Assembly: GCF_019393635.1 (NCBI RefSeq)
Contig: NC_057867.1
Location: 61,398,492 to 61,462,491, forward strand
Source: Dromiciops gliroides
Lineage: Eukaryota > Chordata > Mammalia > Microbiotheria > Microbiotheriidae
Length of the DNA: 64,000 nt
Direction: 5' to 3'
A program made the position numbers and the translations under genes. Positions 23,154 to 34,640 of this stretch are shown piece by piece (positions within the stretch are counted from its first letter, which is position 1; every line of letters starts with the position of its first letter). The notes beneath the pieces were generated by a model that ran no database searches, had not been told where the DNA came from, and saw nothing but the letters and a program-made list of their open reading frames with translations.

Positions 23154-23322
23154 GGAACAGCTAGGTGGTGTAGTGGATAGAGAGCTGACCCTGGAGTCAG
23201 CAGGACCTGAGTTCAAATTCGGCCTCAGACACTTAACACTTAATAGCTCTGTGACCCTGGGCAAGTCACTTAAAAGTCACTTAACCCCAAGTGCCTCACC
23301 AAAAAAAAAGTAAATTTCAAAA
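23154..23322 (+). mobile_element. tRNA-derived SINE (older of a nested pair)
   Basis: The head is 'cagctaggtggtgtagtggatagagagctgaccctggagtcagc'. It contains a small internal repeat, 'gtcacttaaaagtcacttaacc'. Its left duplication AAGAACCTATGATTCA is at 23138-23153. The matching right copy was itself hit by the next SINE. Confidence 0.9.
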
Positions 23323-23333
23323 AAGAACCTATG

Positions 23334-23486
23334 GGGGATAAATCACCAGCCCTGTATACAGGAGGACCTGAGTTCAAATCCTACTCAGACACTTGACACT
23401 TACTAGCTGTGTGACCCTGGGCAAGTCACTTAACCCTCATTGCCCTGCAAAAAAACCCCACCAAAAATAAAGCATACACAGAAAAA
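23334..23486 (+). mobile_element. 5'-truncated tRNA-derived SINE inserted in the first SINE's target duplication
   Basis: It begins within the SINE at 'gggggataaatcaccagccctg' and ends in a long A-rich tail. AAGAACCTATG flanks it at 23323-23333 and 23487-23497, and only the last copy continues as ATTCAGTG. Confidence 0.9.
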
Positions 23487-23789
23487 AAGAACCTATGATT
23501 CAGTGTATGCCCTAAAAAAATCTCTCGACAGTTGCCCATTTCTCTCCATGTTTATACTTCAGACTAAGAACTGGATGAAGGGATTTTTTCTCTCTCAACT
23601 AACTGAGCCTTTACATGGCTTTCAAGTGTCAGCAAAGGCTAACACTTCCAATTCTCTACAAAATGATACGGCAACACAATTTTCTCTCTAAATTACAATA
23701 AGCCGGCATTTTCTTACCCCCAAATCTGTCCAAGAACAATTAACATGCATTGCATTTGTAACATTTAAAGTCACTTTGATATCCATTTT

Positions 23790-24425
23790 CTTGTTCTCTC
23801 CTCTGGATTCTGAGGTATCACACTTTCTTCAATCTCCCTCTACCTCTCTAACTCTTCATTCCCTTTCTCCTTCACTAGCTTATCCTCTTTCCAACACTGT
23901 TACGTGGGTGCTCCCCAAGTCTGTCCTTGGCCCTCCTTTTTCTCTCCCTAATCTTAATTCTCTTCAAATTCGTTAACTCCCAAGGCTTCACTACTACTTC
24001 TATGAAAGTGACACCCAAGACTCTAATTCCAGACTCAGCTTCCATTCTCAACTCTAAATCAGCTTCACAAAATTCAGCATGTCCCAACCTACTCTTTCTC
24101 TTGGTCTCACTTTTTCTGTCCATGACCTTACTTATTTACCCATTCTTCTATGTTCCAAACTTCAGTGTTAACTTTCTTTTATTCCCTCTCCTTATCTCTC
24201 CTATCCAATTACTTACCAGGTGTTGTCAATTCTACTGCATAAATCTCTCTCCCATCTATCCAAGCTCTATTCTCACTGCCACCACCCTAGGACAGGATCT
24301 CATTATCTACTGCAGAAACATCTCTTCTGTCTATCCAAGCTCTATTCTCACTGCCACAACCCTAGGACAGGACCTCATTATCACCTGCCTGAATTATTGA
24401 TTGCACTAGTCTCCTAAGAGGCCTT
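23790..24425 (+). mobile_element. L2 LINE, ORF2 C-terminal and 3' region
   Basis: A pyrimidine-rich run with 'attctcactgccaccaccctag' and 'caggacctcattatcacctgcctgaattattg' matches the L2 segment coding the ORF2 end. A 77-bp stretch is tandemly duplicated at 24244-24396. Frames are broken. Confidence 0.75.
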
Positions 24426-24429
24426 CCAG

Positions 24430-24790
24430 GACGAGAAAAGTGGCAGTCTTGTTGCACTCTGCTATGGATAGATCTCATCCATAGTATTATATTCATTTCT
24501 GGGCATCATATCTGCAGAAAGACACTGATGAGTTGAATGTCATCTAGAAAGGAGGAAACAGAATGGTGAAGGGCCTCAAGACCCTGACATAGGAGAACAG
24601 GGTGATGGACCTGGAAATGTTTAACCTTGAAAAAAGAAGAGTTAATGGGGACCTGAGAGCTGTGCACCTGGGGAAAGACAAGAAGAAATCACCAAGAGCA
24701 AGCCAAATATCTGCTCTGGGTACTTCTTGAGGCTAACTTCTAATGCGGCAAACAAAAATTGGGAAAGGGGAAGACCTACAATTTATGTAA
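24430..24790 (+). mobile_element. L3/CR1-type LINE relic, sense
   Basis: 'aggagaacagggtgatggacctgg', 'tttaaccttgaaaaaagaagag' and 'ggggacctgagagctgtgcacc' follow the CR1/L3 3' order. Confidence 0.6.
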
Positions 24791-26275
24791 ACCCCAGGGC
24801 AGCCACTATACAACGATACATCATAGTGAAAATGATGAGGAAGGCAAGCAAAGAAGACAGAAGAGGCAGGACTGAAAAAGAATAGAAATGGTGAACTCCA
24901 TCTACATTGTGCCTAGGTAGGCCTCAGAGGTGGTGTTAAAGAACCCTTATGCTCCATAATAAGTGCAAACACAGAGCGCCAACTGAATTTCATTGAGAAG
25001 TAGAGGGGGACTTGCCATGAACCCATCTGCAATGGCACCTGCAGCAATGATGACATCTACCAGGAAAAAGAACACTGTTTCCACTTCTTAGACAACTCCC
25101 CAACAACTCCAGGATGCCAAAAAAGAGCTCAGAAAATGTATCATCATACAAACCCCGTAGGGCATGCTCTTCAGCCAGCTGGCATATCACGTATTCCAAA
25201 CAGAAAGCAAATATGTTGGCTTCCCACCTTGGTATGTGGCTTCCCACACTTCATGTTAAGTTGTACCCAGGCTGAGCTGGGTCATGAGAGCCACCCATTT
25301 TCCTTTCCCCGGGGGACAAACTTAGAGGAGATAAGCCAAAATTGAAGTGGGATTTACATTAGAGAAGGGATTTAACTATATTAGTGTGGATTGTCATGCT
25401 GTCAAGGACCACAGTGATGGCTTTGACACTCCTATAAAGAGACCGTATCAGCAGTTCTGTGTTTATCTAATGAGTGATCTAGACTGAACTCTGTCTGGTA
25501 GAAAAACATAGGAAGATCCATCCTTGGGGTACACTCTTATCCCCCACATACAGGCCATCCTGGCAAAAGAATCTAAGGTCCATTCAGAAGGATCACGGCA
25601 CTGAAGAAGAATTCTATTTTCAGCCACCGTGGCATTCATGATCATTCTCTCTCCTTATCAATGCAATGTTTCTCTAGCTTAATAGAACAATAGACTCCAC
25701 AGATCTAGGGATATTACTTGACAATACTGCCCTAGGAAGAAACTGTGCCATCAACTTCAGGGCAATACTTGCCTTGGAAATCAAGGGAGCCAGGGTCCAA
25801 TTAATGGCGAATGAACATCATAAATTCCCCTTCCATAACAGAACCACCACGAAAAATGAAGTTAAGCATATTTGTATAAAAATTAAAGATGGAATTCATC
25901 CACTTACCAGTAATATGGATTTAGGCAGCTCTGAGAACTTAAAAACATATTGTACATCCACCCAAATTGCAAATCTTTAGTAGTAAACCTGTCAGTAGCG
26001 TAGCAAAAAATAATTGGAATTTTTCAGGAAAACTTCAGAAAGGGTTCCTTTACCATTTGTTAATTTCAAAATCAGCAGGAGTCCAGTCCACCTGAAATGC
26101 ATGAGCTTTAAGGGTAGCATCTATCTATAGATACCTATCTATGGAGAGAGAAAATAGAAACAACTTACAGGAGACATTATCCTTCATCAGACTATCGTGA
26201 TTTCTGTTGCCTTTTACACTTTCCCCAGACAGATCAGAGTCATACAAGTCATTCCCAAACTGAGTAAATTATTTT
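24791..26275. other. unclassified sequence, no supported gene
   Basis: Minus-strand frames at 25247-24990 and 25645-25463 give fragments such as EHALRGLYDDTFSELFFGILELLGSCL. These look protein-like but do not connect and match nothing I can name. It could be an old pseudogene. Confidence 0.35.
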
Positions 26276-26279
26276 CAGG

Positions 26280-26580
26280 AGCAGCTAGGTGCTGCGGTGG
26301 ATAGAGCTGCCCTGGAGTAAGGAGAACCTGAGTCCAAATTTCACCTCAGACACTTACTAGCTCTGCGACCCTGGGAAAATCATTTAACCCCACTTGCCTC
26401 AAACATCCTGGGGCCACCTCCAGTTGTCCCAATGATCATGCCATTGGATCTAAATGGCTCTGGGGGAGAGAGTGAAGTTTGTGACCTTGCACAGCCCTGC
26501 CCCGCTCAAAATCCAATTCACTGCAAGTCATAACATCACCCCAATGTCATGGGTCCTCTTTGAGAACAAAGGACAACAAA
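26280..26580 (+). mobile_element. composite tRNA-derived SINE with a different 3' tail
   Basis: The head 'gagcagctaggtgctgcggtggatagag' is the shared SINE head. After 'cacttgcctcaaa' the tail differs from the other copies: 'ggccacctccagttgtccc' to 'atgggtcctctttgagaacaaaggacaacaaaa'. This is a second marsupial SINE family. Confidence 0.8.
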
Positions 26581-28995
26581 ATATGGAAACAACAACATAT
26601 GGAACAAATGATTTTCAACAAATGGATGCCTTTCTTCAGGGAAAGGATAAGCCTTAGTACCCAAGGCCTAGTCAGGCAGCAGAGAAGAAGAGGTATTTGT
26701 TTTACAAGCAATGACATTAAAGGCAACACTGGATATTCATATTCAACCCTGTTATTGCTCATCATGATTCAAAAGCTGAGCCACTAAACACCAAAACTAA
26801 TAATCCTATGCTTAGAGTTTCCATCTTTATCCAAATAGCTGGGCCAATGTCTCATCATCACATTGAGTTTTCAGCTTATCAAACAGTTCTTTTCTATATG
26901 TGCTGTTTCTAGCCATCTATAAATATACATGTGCATCCATATTATAGACTGTTAAAGGTGAGTGAATAGATAGAAAGACAAAGAAAAACATATGGGTATA
27001 TGTATGTATGTATATATATACATTGAACACTCAAATCCTAGTCAAATACCTTGCTGTAGCACAGAGGTGGACCTAGGTTCTTTAAGGCCATGCCAGTGAA
27101 ATCCAAGCTCAGGTAAGGCCTAGTACCAAGCTAGAAAGGACCAGCCTAGCTAAGGGCAGAGAAGGAAAGCTCACAAAGATCAGCTACTAAGGGCTGGGGT
27201 AGGTGTTCCATGTTGTTGGAGGAAGTACTTCAAAGATTTGTGATGTCAGTGTGCACACATTTAGCCTCTCTATAATTTAGCAAATAGTCTTTGTGAGTTG
27301 CTACAGGTGAAAATTTTCATCACCTGGTGCTCATTTTTCAGAAAATGAGTTCTCTGTACTTGGCTATGTTGGTCCTTGGATGATCAATATTCTCAGCCAA
27401 ACCCATGTTTGAAGGCTTTCAAACTTAGTATGACCTGTTGGCAGGGCTTCCAAGAGCCTAGGGTCATCTCCAGGGCACAAGGAGGACATCAACAGAGATC
27501 TCTATATATGCAGAGACATACATAGTTCTTCCTCAAAAAGTCAGTCACATTTGAGCTATTTGTATTTTTCCATACTTAATGCCATCCAACTTGGCATTAA
27601 ATTCTGTCCTGAATTTTCTATATGGAACCACTGGAAGTTTTTATAACTGCATCTGCTGCCAATCTATTGATATCTAGTCTAAGAGAGATTTGCAATTTTC
27701 AAACAAAGGAGGCAATGTATACGACAAAAAAATCAGCAGATCTGAGGTCTCCTGAATTTCCAGGAAACCACATGGCAAACTGCTGGAGATGAGTTTGCCC
27801 TTTAAGACCTGCTGCTGGGCACATCTGCTCTAGGTCCTGAGTTTGCTGCCAGAGTTTCAGGCCAGAATATCAAGGACACCCTAAAAATAGGCAATTTGAG
27901 TGTACTGAGGAACACCTCCCATGTATCTGTGTTGTCTCCCTTCCCACTGTCTGTGCCCTCCTATAATAATTCTTCCCATTCAAATACTTCCCCATGAATG
28001 CCAAACTCAATTGAGAATAAGAAAACTGTCAACACTGATATATTAGAAATACAATTCCAGCAGCTGTTATTTGTATTTTCTTTTTAGACATCTTTATTTT
28101 TCCCTCAGACTGATCTCAATTTCTATAATATTATTCCTTCTTCTAGGTCAAACAACATCTGTTGTATAAAAATAAATAAATAAAACTAATTCACATTGTC
28201 AAGTTTACAACCTCCATTGTGGTGGGGCTCCTGTAAGAGAGCATGGTTATTGCAGTCTCCCTCTGAAGAAACCATTATGGTCTATGGTGTCAATATTCCA
28301 CGGATTAAAGGGTCCCCAAGCAGATCTTGACATGATTTGTAGTCGTTTAGTATCAATAATCCCTTAGTAGGCCTTGACATAATAAACTGAAACGGCTCTA
28401 AATGAGAGGTCCAGTCCATTGATCATGTACAAGAGAGCTAACCCAAAAAAGTTTTCTTTCATTTCTTTTATATTGTTGAATGAATGGATTCTATATTCAA
28501 ACCTCTTTTTGGTTAAAGACAATCTCCAAGAAATGTTTACTTTCAAATTGGGATAATAGTACATCCCAAGTCAAGTTCACGGATACCAAATCCAATGGGG
28601 CCACAATGCAGTTAATTTAGATTCTTTGGCCTTCAACAATGGTAACAGATTGCTACGGAAATAGGCTTTTAAGATCCTGACAATATGGTCAGGTTGGTGT
28701 TAATGTACAGACACGTCCAGGAGTCTAATTTAGGACAATATCAAAACAAAATCTCCTAATCAAGTTCTTAATTGCTCTTAATTTATGAAGTATCATGCAG
28801 CAGTGGAAAAAGCAGTGGCCACCAGAGTCAGGAATCTGCCCTATCCCAGTAACATTTAGAATGGTCTCTATATCTCTCTAGTCTCCTCCCTCTGTGGTAA
28901 CTTCAGCAAAGGATACCAAACTAAGGCTCCATAAATACCACTTTCATCAGCATGTACTCTTGGCAAAAAGTCTTACAGAGACTCCTCATTTCCTA
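26581..28995. other. mostly unique sequence, no gene
   Basis: About 2.4 kb. A faint MIR-like piece may lie at 28790-28900 ('cagcagtggaaaaagcagtggccaccagagtcaggaat'). A short TATG/TA repeat is at 27000-27022. No coding signal is supported. Confidence 0.4.
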
Positions 28996-29527
28996 TTACA
29001 TGAAGTCTACACTTGACTCTGGAATCTGAGGTTTGATCATGTTGCTTCTCTACTGGAGAACTTTCAGTGGTCCCCTACTGTCAGGAGGATAAAACACAAA
29101 CTCCTCATTTTGTCATTTAAAACCCTGAACAATCTGACACAAGGCTACCTATATTTACATTGATTTCACACTACTCCTCGTCACATATTCTACTTTCTAG
29201 TGAAACTGGCCTCCTAAACGCTTCACTGAACTTGGCATTCCATCTCCTACTTCCATACTTTTGCACAGGCTGTGTACAAATTCCATGCCTGGAATTCATT
29301 CCCTCCTCATCTCCTCTTCTTAGAATCCAAGGATTTCTTCAAAGCTTAGCTTTGGTGTTACCTCCTACAGAAAGCCTTTCTCCATCCTCAAATAATATTG
29401 GATTTTCTGGTTTAATGTGGTATCCTCCCCAAAGACTGTAGACTCCTTGGCAAATTGGCTTTTTCTCTATCTCTAGCACAATACCTTGCACATAGGCACT
29501 GAATAATTTTTTCTTGAGTGAATGAAT
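28996..29527 (+). mobile_element. L2 LINE 3' end
   Basis: 'ggtttgatcatgttgcttctc', 'catttaaaaccctgaacaatctg', 'cctggaattcattccctcctcatctcc', then 'agcacaataccttgcacataggcactgaataa'. The segments run in the L2 3' order. Confidence 0.85.
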
Positions 29528-29689
29528 AGCAAATGCAAGACATGAAGAATATCAACTACATAAAGAAAATGACATCGCTTTTTCACTGAGATATCAGCTA
29601 CTATTGTTGTTACTTCTTCGTGGGAGGAGCTGAAAATGATCCTTCTCTCCCTGATTTTTTGAAGACATTTTATTTGGGTCTCTATCCTT

Positions 29690-29820
29690 ATCACCCTCCA
29701 CCTTGTACATGTCACGATGCTTCATTAAACTGTCAGCTACATGAAGGCAGGGACCTTGTCTCATCTCATCTCTATGCCCAGTACCAAGCACCACATATAG
29801 TCAGGACTCAATATTGAGCT
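29690..29820 (+). mobile_element. L2 LINE terminal fragment
   Basis: 'tgaaggcagggaccttgtctcatctc' and 'caagcaccacatatagtcaggactcaatatt' match the L2 terminus. Confidence 0.7.
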
Positions 29821-30394
29821 GAACTCAAGTGAATTCTCATTTAGGTATTTCAGAAATTATTCCTCCCCAAGTTATCTGAGGAAGCAGAGGGTTGCTTCTC
29901 TCTGCAGAGACAGCCAAGGTGAATGAATGCCAGTCCTGCTGCTTTTAGCCAAATTGGTTTTTTCCAGTACTTTTAATCACAGTGACTCATCCCAATGAAG
30001 ATTCAAATTAACAATGAACGCCCCCTTTTGAGTCAGAGCAAGCTGCTGAGGTGAGAAGCTATATACTCAACGCCCACAACCTGGCATTCTGACAGCCCTC
30101 CCTTTGATAGCCTGACACAAGCCCCTGACCCTTACACAGCAGAAGAGGCCCAATGTCCTTAGTGAACCAATCATATTAGCACTACCTAGAAGGCAGATAC
30201 AAAAAAATGGGGTAACCCAGGAATTTGGGTATGACCAAGGGAACAAGAGGGTCCCTTGCCCCCTACAACTGGTTAAAAGCCTTTCTGGAAATCACAGATA
30301 CTAATAATGAGAGGTTAGTATAGTATACCACTGGCTTGAAACTTCAGGAAAGGCCTGATGTAAACAACAAAAATAATCGATAAAAGCTACTTTA
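29821..30394. other. unique sequence, no gene
   Basis: Nothing recognisable in about 570 bases. Confidence 0.45.
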
Positions 30395-30410
30395 AAAACA
30401 GAAGAAACAG

Positions 30411-30574
30411 GGGCAGCTAGGTGGCGCAGTGGATAGAGCACGGGCCCTGGAGTCAGGAGTACCTGAGTTCAAATCCGGCCTCAGACACTTAACACTTATT
30501 AGCTGTGTGACCCTGGGCAAGTCACTTAACCCCAATTGCCTCACTTAAAAAAAAACACACACACACACACACAC
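30411..30574 (+). mobile_element. tRNA-derived SINE with a (CA)n tail
   Basis: A near-consensus copy with perfect 16-bp flanking repeats AAAACAGAAGAAACAG at 30395-30410 and 30575-30590. The A-rich tail has become a CA repeat. Confidence 0.96.
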
Positions 30575-30677
30575 AAAACAGAAGAAACAGTAGGTGGAGC
30601 CAAGATAGCGGAGTGAAAGGAAAAAATAGAGTTAAGCTGTCCCCTCACACATCCCCTTCTACAAAAATCTAGAGAAT

Positions 30678-31104
30678 TTGTTATTCAGCCATGTCCAACT
30701 CTCCGTGACCCCATTTGGGGTCTTTTTTTGTTTGTTTTTTGTTTTGGGGGTTGGGTTTTTGGTAGATATTTTGCTGGGGGGGGGGCAATGAGGGTTAAGT
30801 TACTTGCCCAGGGTCACACAGCTAGTATCAAGTGTCTGAAGCCGGATTTGAACTCAGGTCCTCCTGAATCCAGGGCCGGTGCTTTATCCACTGCAACACC
30901 TAGCTGCCCCCCATTTGGGGTCTTGGCAAAAATACTGGAGTGGTTTTTCCCTGTCTTTCTCCAGCTCATTTTACAGATGAGGAAATGAGGCAAACAAGGT
31001 GAAGTGACTTGCCCAGGGTCACCCAACTAGCAAGTGTCTGAGGCCAGATTTGAACTCAAGAAGATGAGTCTTCCTGACTCCCTGTCTCACATACTTAGAT
31101 TCCT
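30678..31104 (-). mobile_element. long MAR1-like SINE, antisense, split by another SINE
   Basis: It reads 'attcagccatgtccaactctccgtgacc' at the tail and 'gagtcttcctgactccctgtctc' toward the head. TCTAGAGAAT is duplicated at 30668-30677 and 31105-31114. A younger SINE interrupts it at 30725-30910. Confidence 0.85.
30725..30910 (-). mobile_element. tRNA-derived SINE inside another SINE
   Basis: Antisense copy ending 'cacctagctgcccc'. CCATTTGGGGTCTT flanks it at 30711-30724 and 30911-30924. It is the third layer of nesting: L1, long SINE, short SINE. Confidence 0.94.
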
Positions 31105-31590
31105 TCTAGAGAATATCTCAACAGAATTCTGATGGGAAAACCCAAGGACTCACCATGAGTATTTTTCCACCCAGGGAGTGAGCTTAGGGAAAGAGAAGGA
31201 GAGGTCTCCATATACTAGAGTGGGGGAATCTGGCTAGCCGTGGGAAAGAATTTCAGCACCCAAGAAGGGAAAGAGGGCCAAGACAAGGCAGCAGAGAGAG
31301 ATCCCAGGGGACCAATAAGTAAATACTGGGTGAAGAAATGGGTGCCAAATGCCAAATATATCACCCACCAGCCAGAGCTGGGTCAAAGATCTAGAGTGGA
31401 GAGGAGTGATCATGAGGTTGGCCCTAAGAACAACTTCTGGGAAGCGAATAGTAGCTGTGTGACTCCTATCCCCAGAGCACAGCACAGCATCAATGACCAA
31501 AGGCAATTCAGATGCTTGGAACCCACAGAGCCTTCCAATGGTCCAACAGTAAGATAGTTCAGCAGCAATCTTTTAAAACTCCCAACTAGA

Positions 31591-31738
31591 TGGGGGCGGC
31601 TTGGTGGCGCAGTGGATAAAGCACCGGCCCTGGATTCAGGAGGACCTGAGTTCAAATCCAGCCTCAGACACTTGACACTTACTAGCTGTGTGACCCTGGG
31701 CAAGTCACTTAACCCCCACTGCCCCGCAAAAAAAAAAA
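31591..31738 (+). mobile_element. tRNA-derived SINE in L1 5'UTR
   Basis: Head 'tgggggcggcttggtggcgcag', consensus body, A tail. The flank AAAACTCCCAACTAGA (31575-31590) recurs with one change ending at 31755. Confidence 0.93.
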
Positions 31739-32175
31739 AAAACCTCCCAACTAGAAACAAGCCAACAGGACCAAAGTCAGAAACTTTCAGAACTTAGACC
31801 AGTGGGGCAATGAATATACCATCCCCTGGATGACCATTCTGGGACCACTGAAAGCCTGCAGGCCCCCAGTTGGAACTGTGAAAGCAGAAGAAGGATGGGT
31901 AAAAGGATAGAAGCTAAGGCCACACATCTCACCCAGAATGCAGCCCAGCCCAGCCCAGCCCAGCACCAACAAAGTCCAAGGACCAGAAGTAAGCTGCAGT
32001 AATGAGCAAACAAAAAAGAGGCCAATGATAAAGAGCTATTATGGTGATAGAGAAGCTCAAGACTCAATCACAGAGGACAACAACTCAAAAACATCTACAA
32101 GTAAAGCCTCAAAATCAAGAGAAATGGCTGCAAGATAAAATATGAATAAAGTAATGAATGAAGAAGTATTTAAAC

Positions 32176-32820
32176 ACTAGAGATGGTGAAGGTACCTACA
32201 GGAGGTTTGCCTGACACCACCTTCATAATGGCAATAGCACTACTGATTTGATTATACTTCCAGGGGTGGAAAAAGGGTGTCCAGGAGGGTAAGCACAGTG
32301 AAACAGGGCAGAAGGCCAAGTCTACTGGTCTGGAGGGTTCTGTGACAGGCAGGGCTGATGAGAAGAAAATGGCGAAGAGCACTTCAATCATGGAATGTCC
32401 ATCAGTTAGGAAAGAAGAGACCCCCCAAAGTGGGAGTACAAGCACAGAAGAACTTAAGGCCCCAGGAGGGTTCGGCAGCAGGACAGATGGCAAGGATGAG
32501 TGGTCCGGGGGCTATAGCAGCAGACAAAGTGGACGGGAAGAAAATAGCTACCACAGAACAGATTAAAAGGAACAATCATAAGACATATAAAGAAATCTGG
32601 AAAGCCTCTTCTGAAATAACACAAAGCGAACAAACAAAATGATAGACTATCCACTAAACCCTATCATGAGGTGAAGTGAATGAGTGAACAAAGGATACTC
32701 TAGGGGACTTCAAGAAAATCTGAAAAAATTGGTCTAACATTTTATGCATTGAAATGAACTGAAATGTAAACGGTATCTAAGCAAATACAGTTGTATGCAT
32801 TGATGTTCCAGTACAGTAGA
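32176..32820. other. unidentified coding-like segment after the truncated L1
   Basis: On the plus strand a frame from about 32182 reads MVKVPTGGLPDTTFIMAIALLI, meets a stop, then continues in frame as LYFQGWKKGVQEGKHSETG and on to a stop at 32566. It has the composition of a short membrane-anchored, lysine- and serine-rich protein. I cannot name a family. It may be a processed pseudogene or an L1 5'UTR variant. Confidence 0.3.
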
Positions 32821-32834
32821 CTCTAACTTGAGAT

Positions 32835-33320
32835 AGGGACAGCATGGTAACTAAGCAGGAAGTCAGAAGATACCTGGGTGCGAAGGCCAGGTTTGGGAAG
32901 GAAGAGGGAACGAGCATTAAGTGCCTACAATGTGCCAGGAGCTGTGCTAAGCACTTTACACATGTTCCCTCATTTAAGCCTCACACAGCAACTCTGCAAG
33001 GGAGGGGCTACTATTATCTCCCTTTTACAGCAGAGGAACTGAGCCATGGAATTTGCCCAGAATCACCCAGCTAGGGAGTGTGTGAGGCCACTTGAGAAAT
33101 CAGGTCTTCCTGACTCCGGGCCCAGCACTCTAACCACTGTACCACCTAGCTGCCTAGATGCTCCTTCCTAATTGTATGACCTTAGGCAACTCACAACCCC
33201 TGAAAGCCTCACCCTCCAATTCCAGGTCCAACTCGAGCTCCAACTCAGTCTCTTTATGAGATAATGTATGCAAAGTACTTTCTAAACATTAAAGGGTTAT
33301 ATAAATGTTATCTATAACAA
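32835..33320 (+). mobile_element. MIR-type SINE (sense) split by a second CORE-SINE
   Basis: The left part, 32835-32905, reads 'gacagcatggtaactaagcaggaagtcag'. The right part, 33160-33320, reads 'ctaattgtatgaccttaggcaactca' and 'taaacattaaagggttatataaatgttat'. The order fits one MIR-like unit interrupted by the antisense element between. Confidence 0.65.
32905..33158 (-). mobile_element. THER/MIR-type CORE-SINE, antisense
   Basis: Antisense order is visible: 'cattaagtgcctacaatgtgccagg' (L2-like end), 'tattatctcccttttacagcagagg', 'cccagaatcacccagctaggg', and the head complement 'gtaccacctagctgcct'. Confidence 0.85.
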
Positions 33321-33361
33321 ATAGCAGAAAGAGAACCAGACCTAGACATTGGCCAGGAGAA

Positions 33362-33523
33362 TGCTAGCTCTTTCCCTCTCCTCCTCACCACCTCCCTCGC
33401 TTTCACTCTCCCTCTCTCCCCACACCTCCCTCACTTTCTCCCTATTTTCTCTTTCTCCTCCAACTCCACCTCTCTCCCTCCCCCTCTCTCTGTCTCTGTC
33501 TCCCTATTCTTTCTCTCATATAT
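33362..33523. repeat. polypyrimidine (CT-rich) tract
   Basis: About 160 bases of almost pure C and T on the plus strand, an imperfect CCT/CTCT simple repeat. Confidence 0.9.
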
Positions 33524-33539
33524 CCATATGTCTATATCT

Positions 33540-34473
33540 ATGCCTAGCCTCTCTCCTGAGCTCCCAAGGCACACTCCTAACAGCCAATCAGACATTTCTA
33601 ACTGTATATCCCACAATCACCTCAGGTTCAAATCAGAACTCATTATCTATGCCCCTCCAACTCATCCTTATTCTGAACCTCCCTATTAATGATAAAGGCA
33701 CCCCATCCCTTCAGCAACCCAGATTCACTACCTTGGCTCCATCTTTGTCTCTTCATTCTCCTCCCCAAATATTCCACCAGGTGCCAAATCTTATTTTTCT
33801 CTATATATCCATCTACATCTGTCCCCTTGCCTCCACTCCCACATGGCCACTAGCCTACTTCAGGCCTTCATGCCTCTTGCCTCAACTATTACAATGACAC
33901 TCTTTGGGCTCCCTACCTCAAGTCTCTCCTCCCTACTGTCATCCAGCCTCCACATAGTTGCAAAGGTGACTCTCTGGAAGCTTCTAACCCTGTCCCCAAC
34001 TCCCCCATCAATAAGCTCCCGTGGCTCTCTACTGCCTACTGCCTAGGATCAAATGCCAACATTGTAGATGGGCATTTTAAAGTTCTGCACAATTATGCTC
34101 CTTCCTATTTCTCTAATGTCTTCATCTGTTACTTCCCATTCTACAGCCCCAACAATCAGTTTTAGCACTAGGCCTAGCATGGTCTCCCTGCTCCCCTCCT
34201 CTCTCTCAAACCCCTGGTTTCCTTCAAGACTCAGCTCCAATGATGCAAGCTTCTACATGAAGCCCTTCCTGGTCCCCCCAGCCCCCAGGGGCTAGATCCT
34301 TCCCTTCCAAGGTCACCTTGTATATGATTTATGTATGCCTTCTATATCCCTACACATCCACATCTTTGTTCCACAAGGGGAGGGCCTAATTTGCCTTGGT
34401 CTCTGTAACCTCACTGCTTAGTACATTGCCCGACACATGGTAGGTGCTTAATAAATTTGTTTTGATTGCTAGC
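33540..34473 (+). mobile_element. long L2 LINE 3' fragment
   Basis: Ordered L2 blocks are visible: 'atatcccacaatcacctcagg', 'ttgcctcaactattacaatgac', 'cttctacatgaagcccttcctgg' and the terminus 'acatggtaggtgcttaataaattt'. It covers the ORF2 end and 3'UTR; frames are broken. Confidence 0.82.
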
Positions 34474-34477
34474 TAGC

Positions 34478-34640
34478 TGTGCAACCTTGCGCAAGTGGCT
34501 TCAGACCTGTGTCTATTTCCTCATGCAGCTTCTTTTAAAAATGAGAATAGCACCATTTGCCTTTCCTAGTTCTTGGGACTCTTGTGAAGATCAAATGAGA
34601 GAATGAATGTCATAACCTTTGAAAAAAGTGTAAGACATCA
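34478..34640 (+). mobile_element. MIR-type SINE, sense
   Basis: 'agctagctgtgcaaccttgcgcaagtggctt' and 'gtgaagatcaaatgagagaatgaatgt' match the MIR core and 3' part. Confidence 0.72.

Larger units (their letters stand above)
30591..32175 (+). mobile_element. L1 LINE 5' end (5'UTR), 3'-incomplete
   Basis: It starts at 'gtggagccaagatagcggagtgaaagg', the L1 5' end, and continues as 5'UTR to about 32130-32175. Unlike most copies here, it keeps the 5' end and lacks the rest. SINEs are inserted at 30678-31104 and 31591-31738. A (CCCAG)n run lies at 31939-31963. Confidence 0.75.

Noticed and set aside
30728-30988. Frames containing VKLLAQGHTASIKCLKPDLN or similar, seen at several places
   Set aside because: These are fixed translations of the tRNA-derived SINE and recur at each copy.
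33349-33897. Frame of 182 codons rich in Ser, Pro and Leu
   Set aside because: Made by a polypyrimidine tract running into an L2 relic; low-complexity translation.
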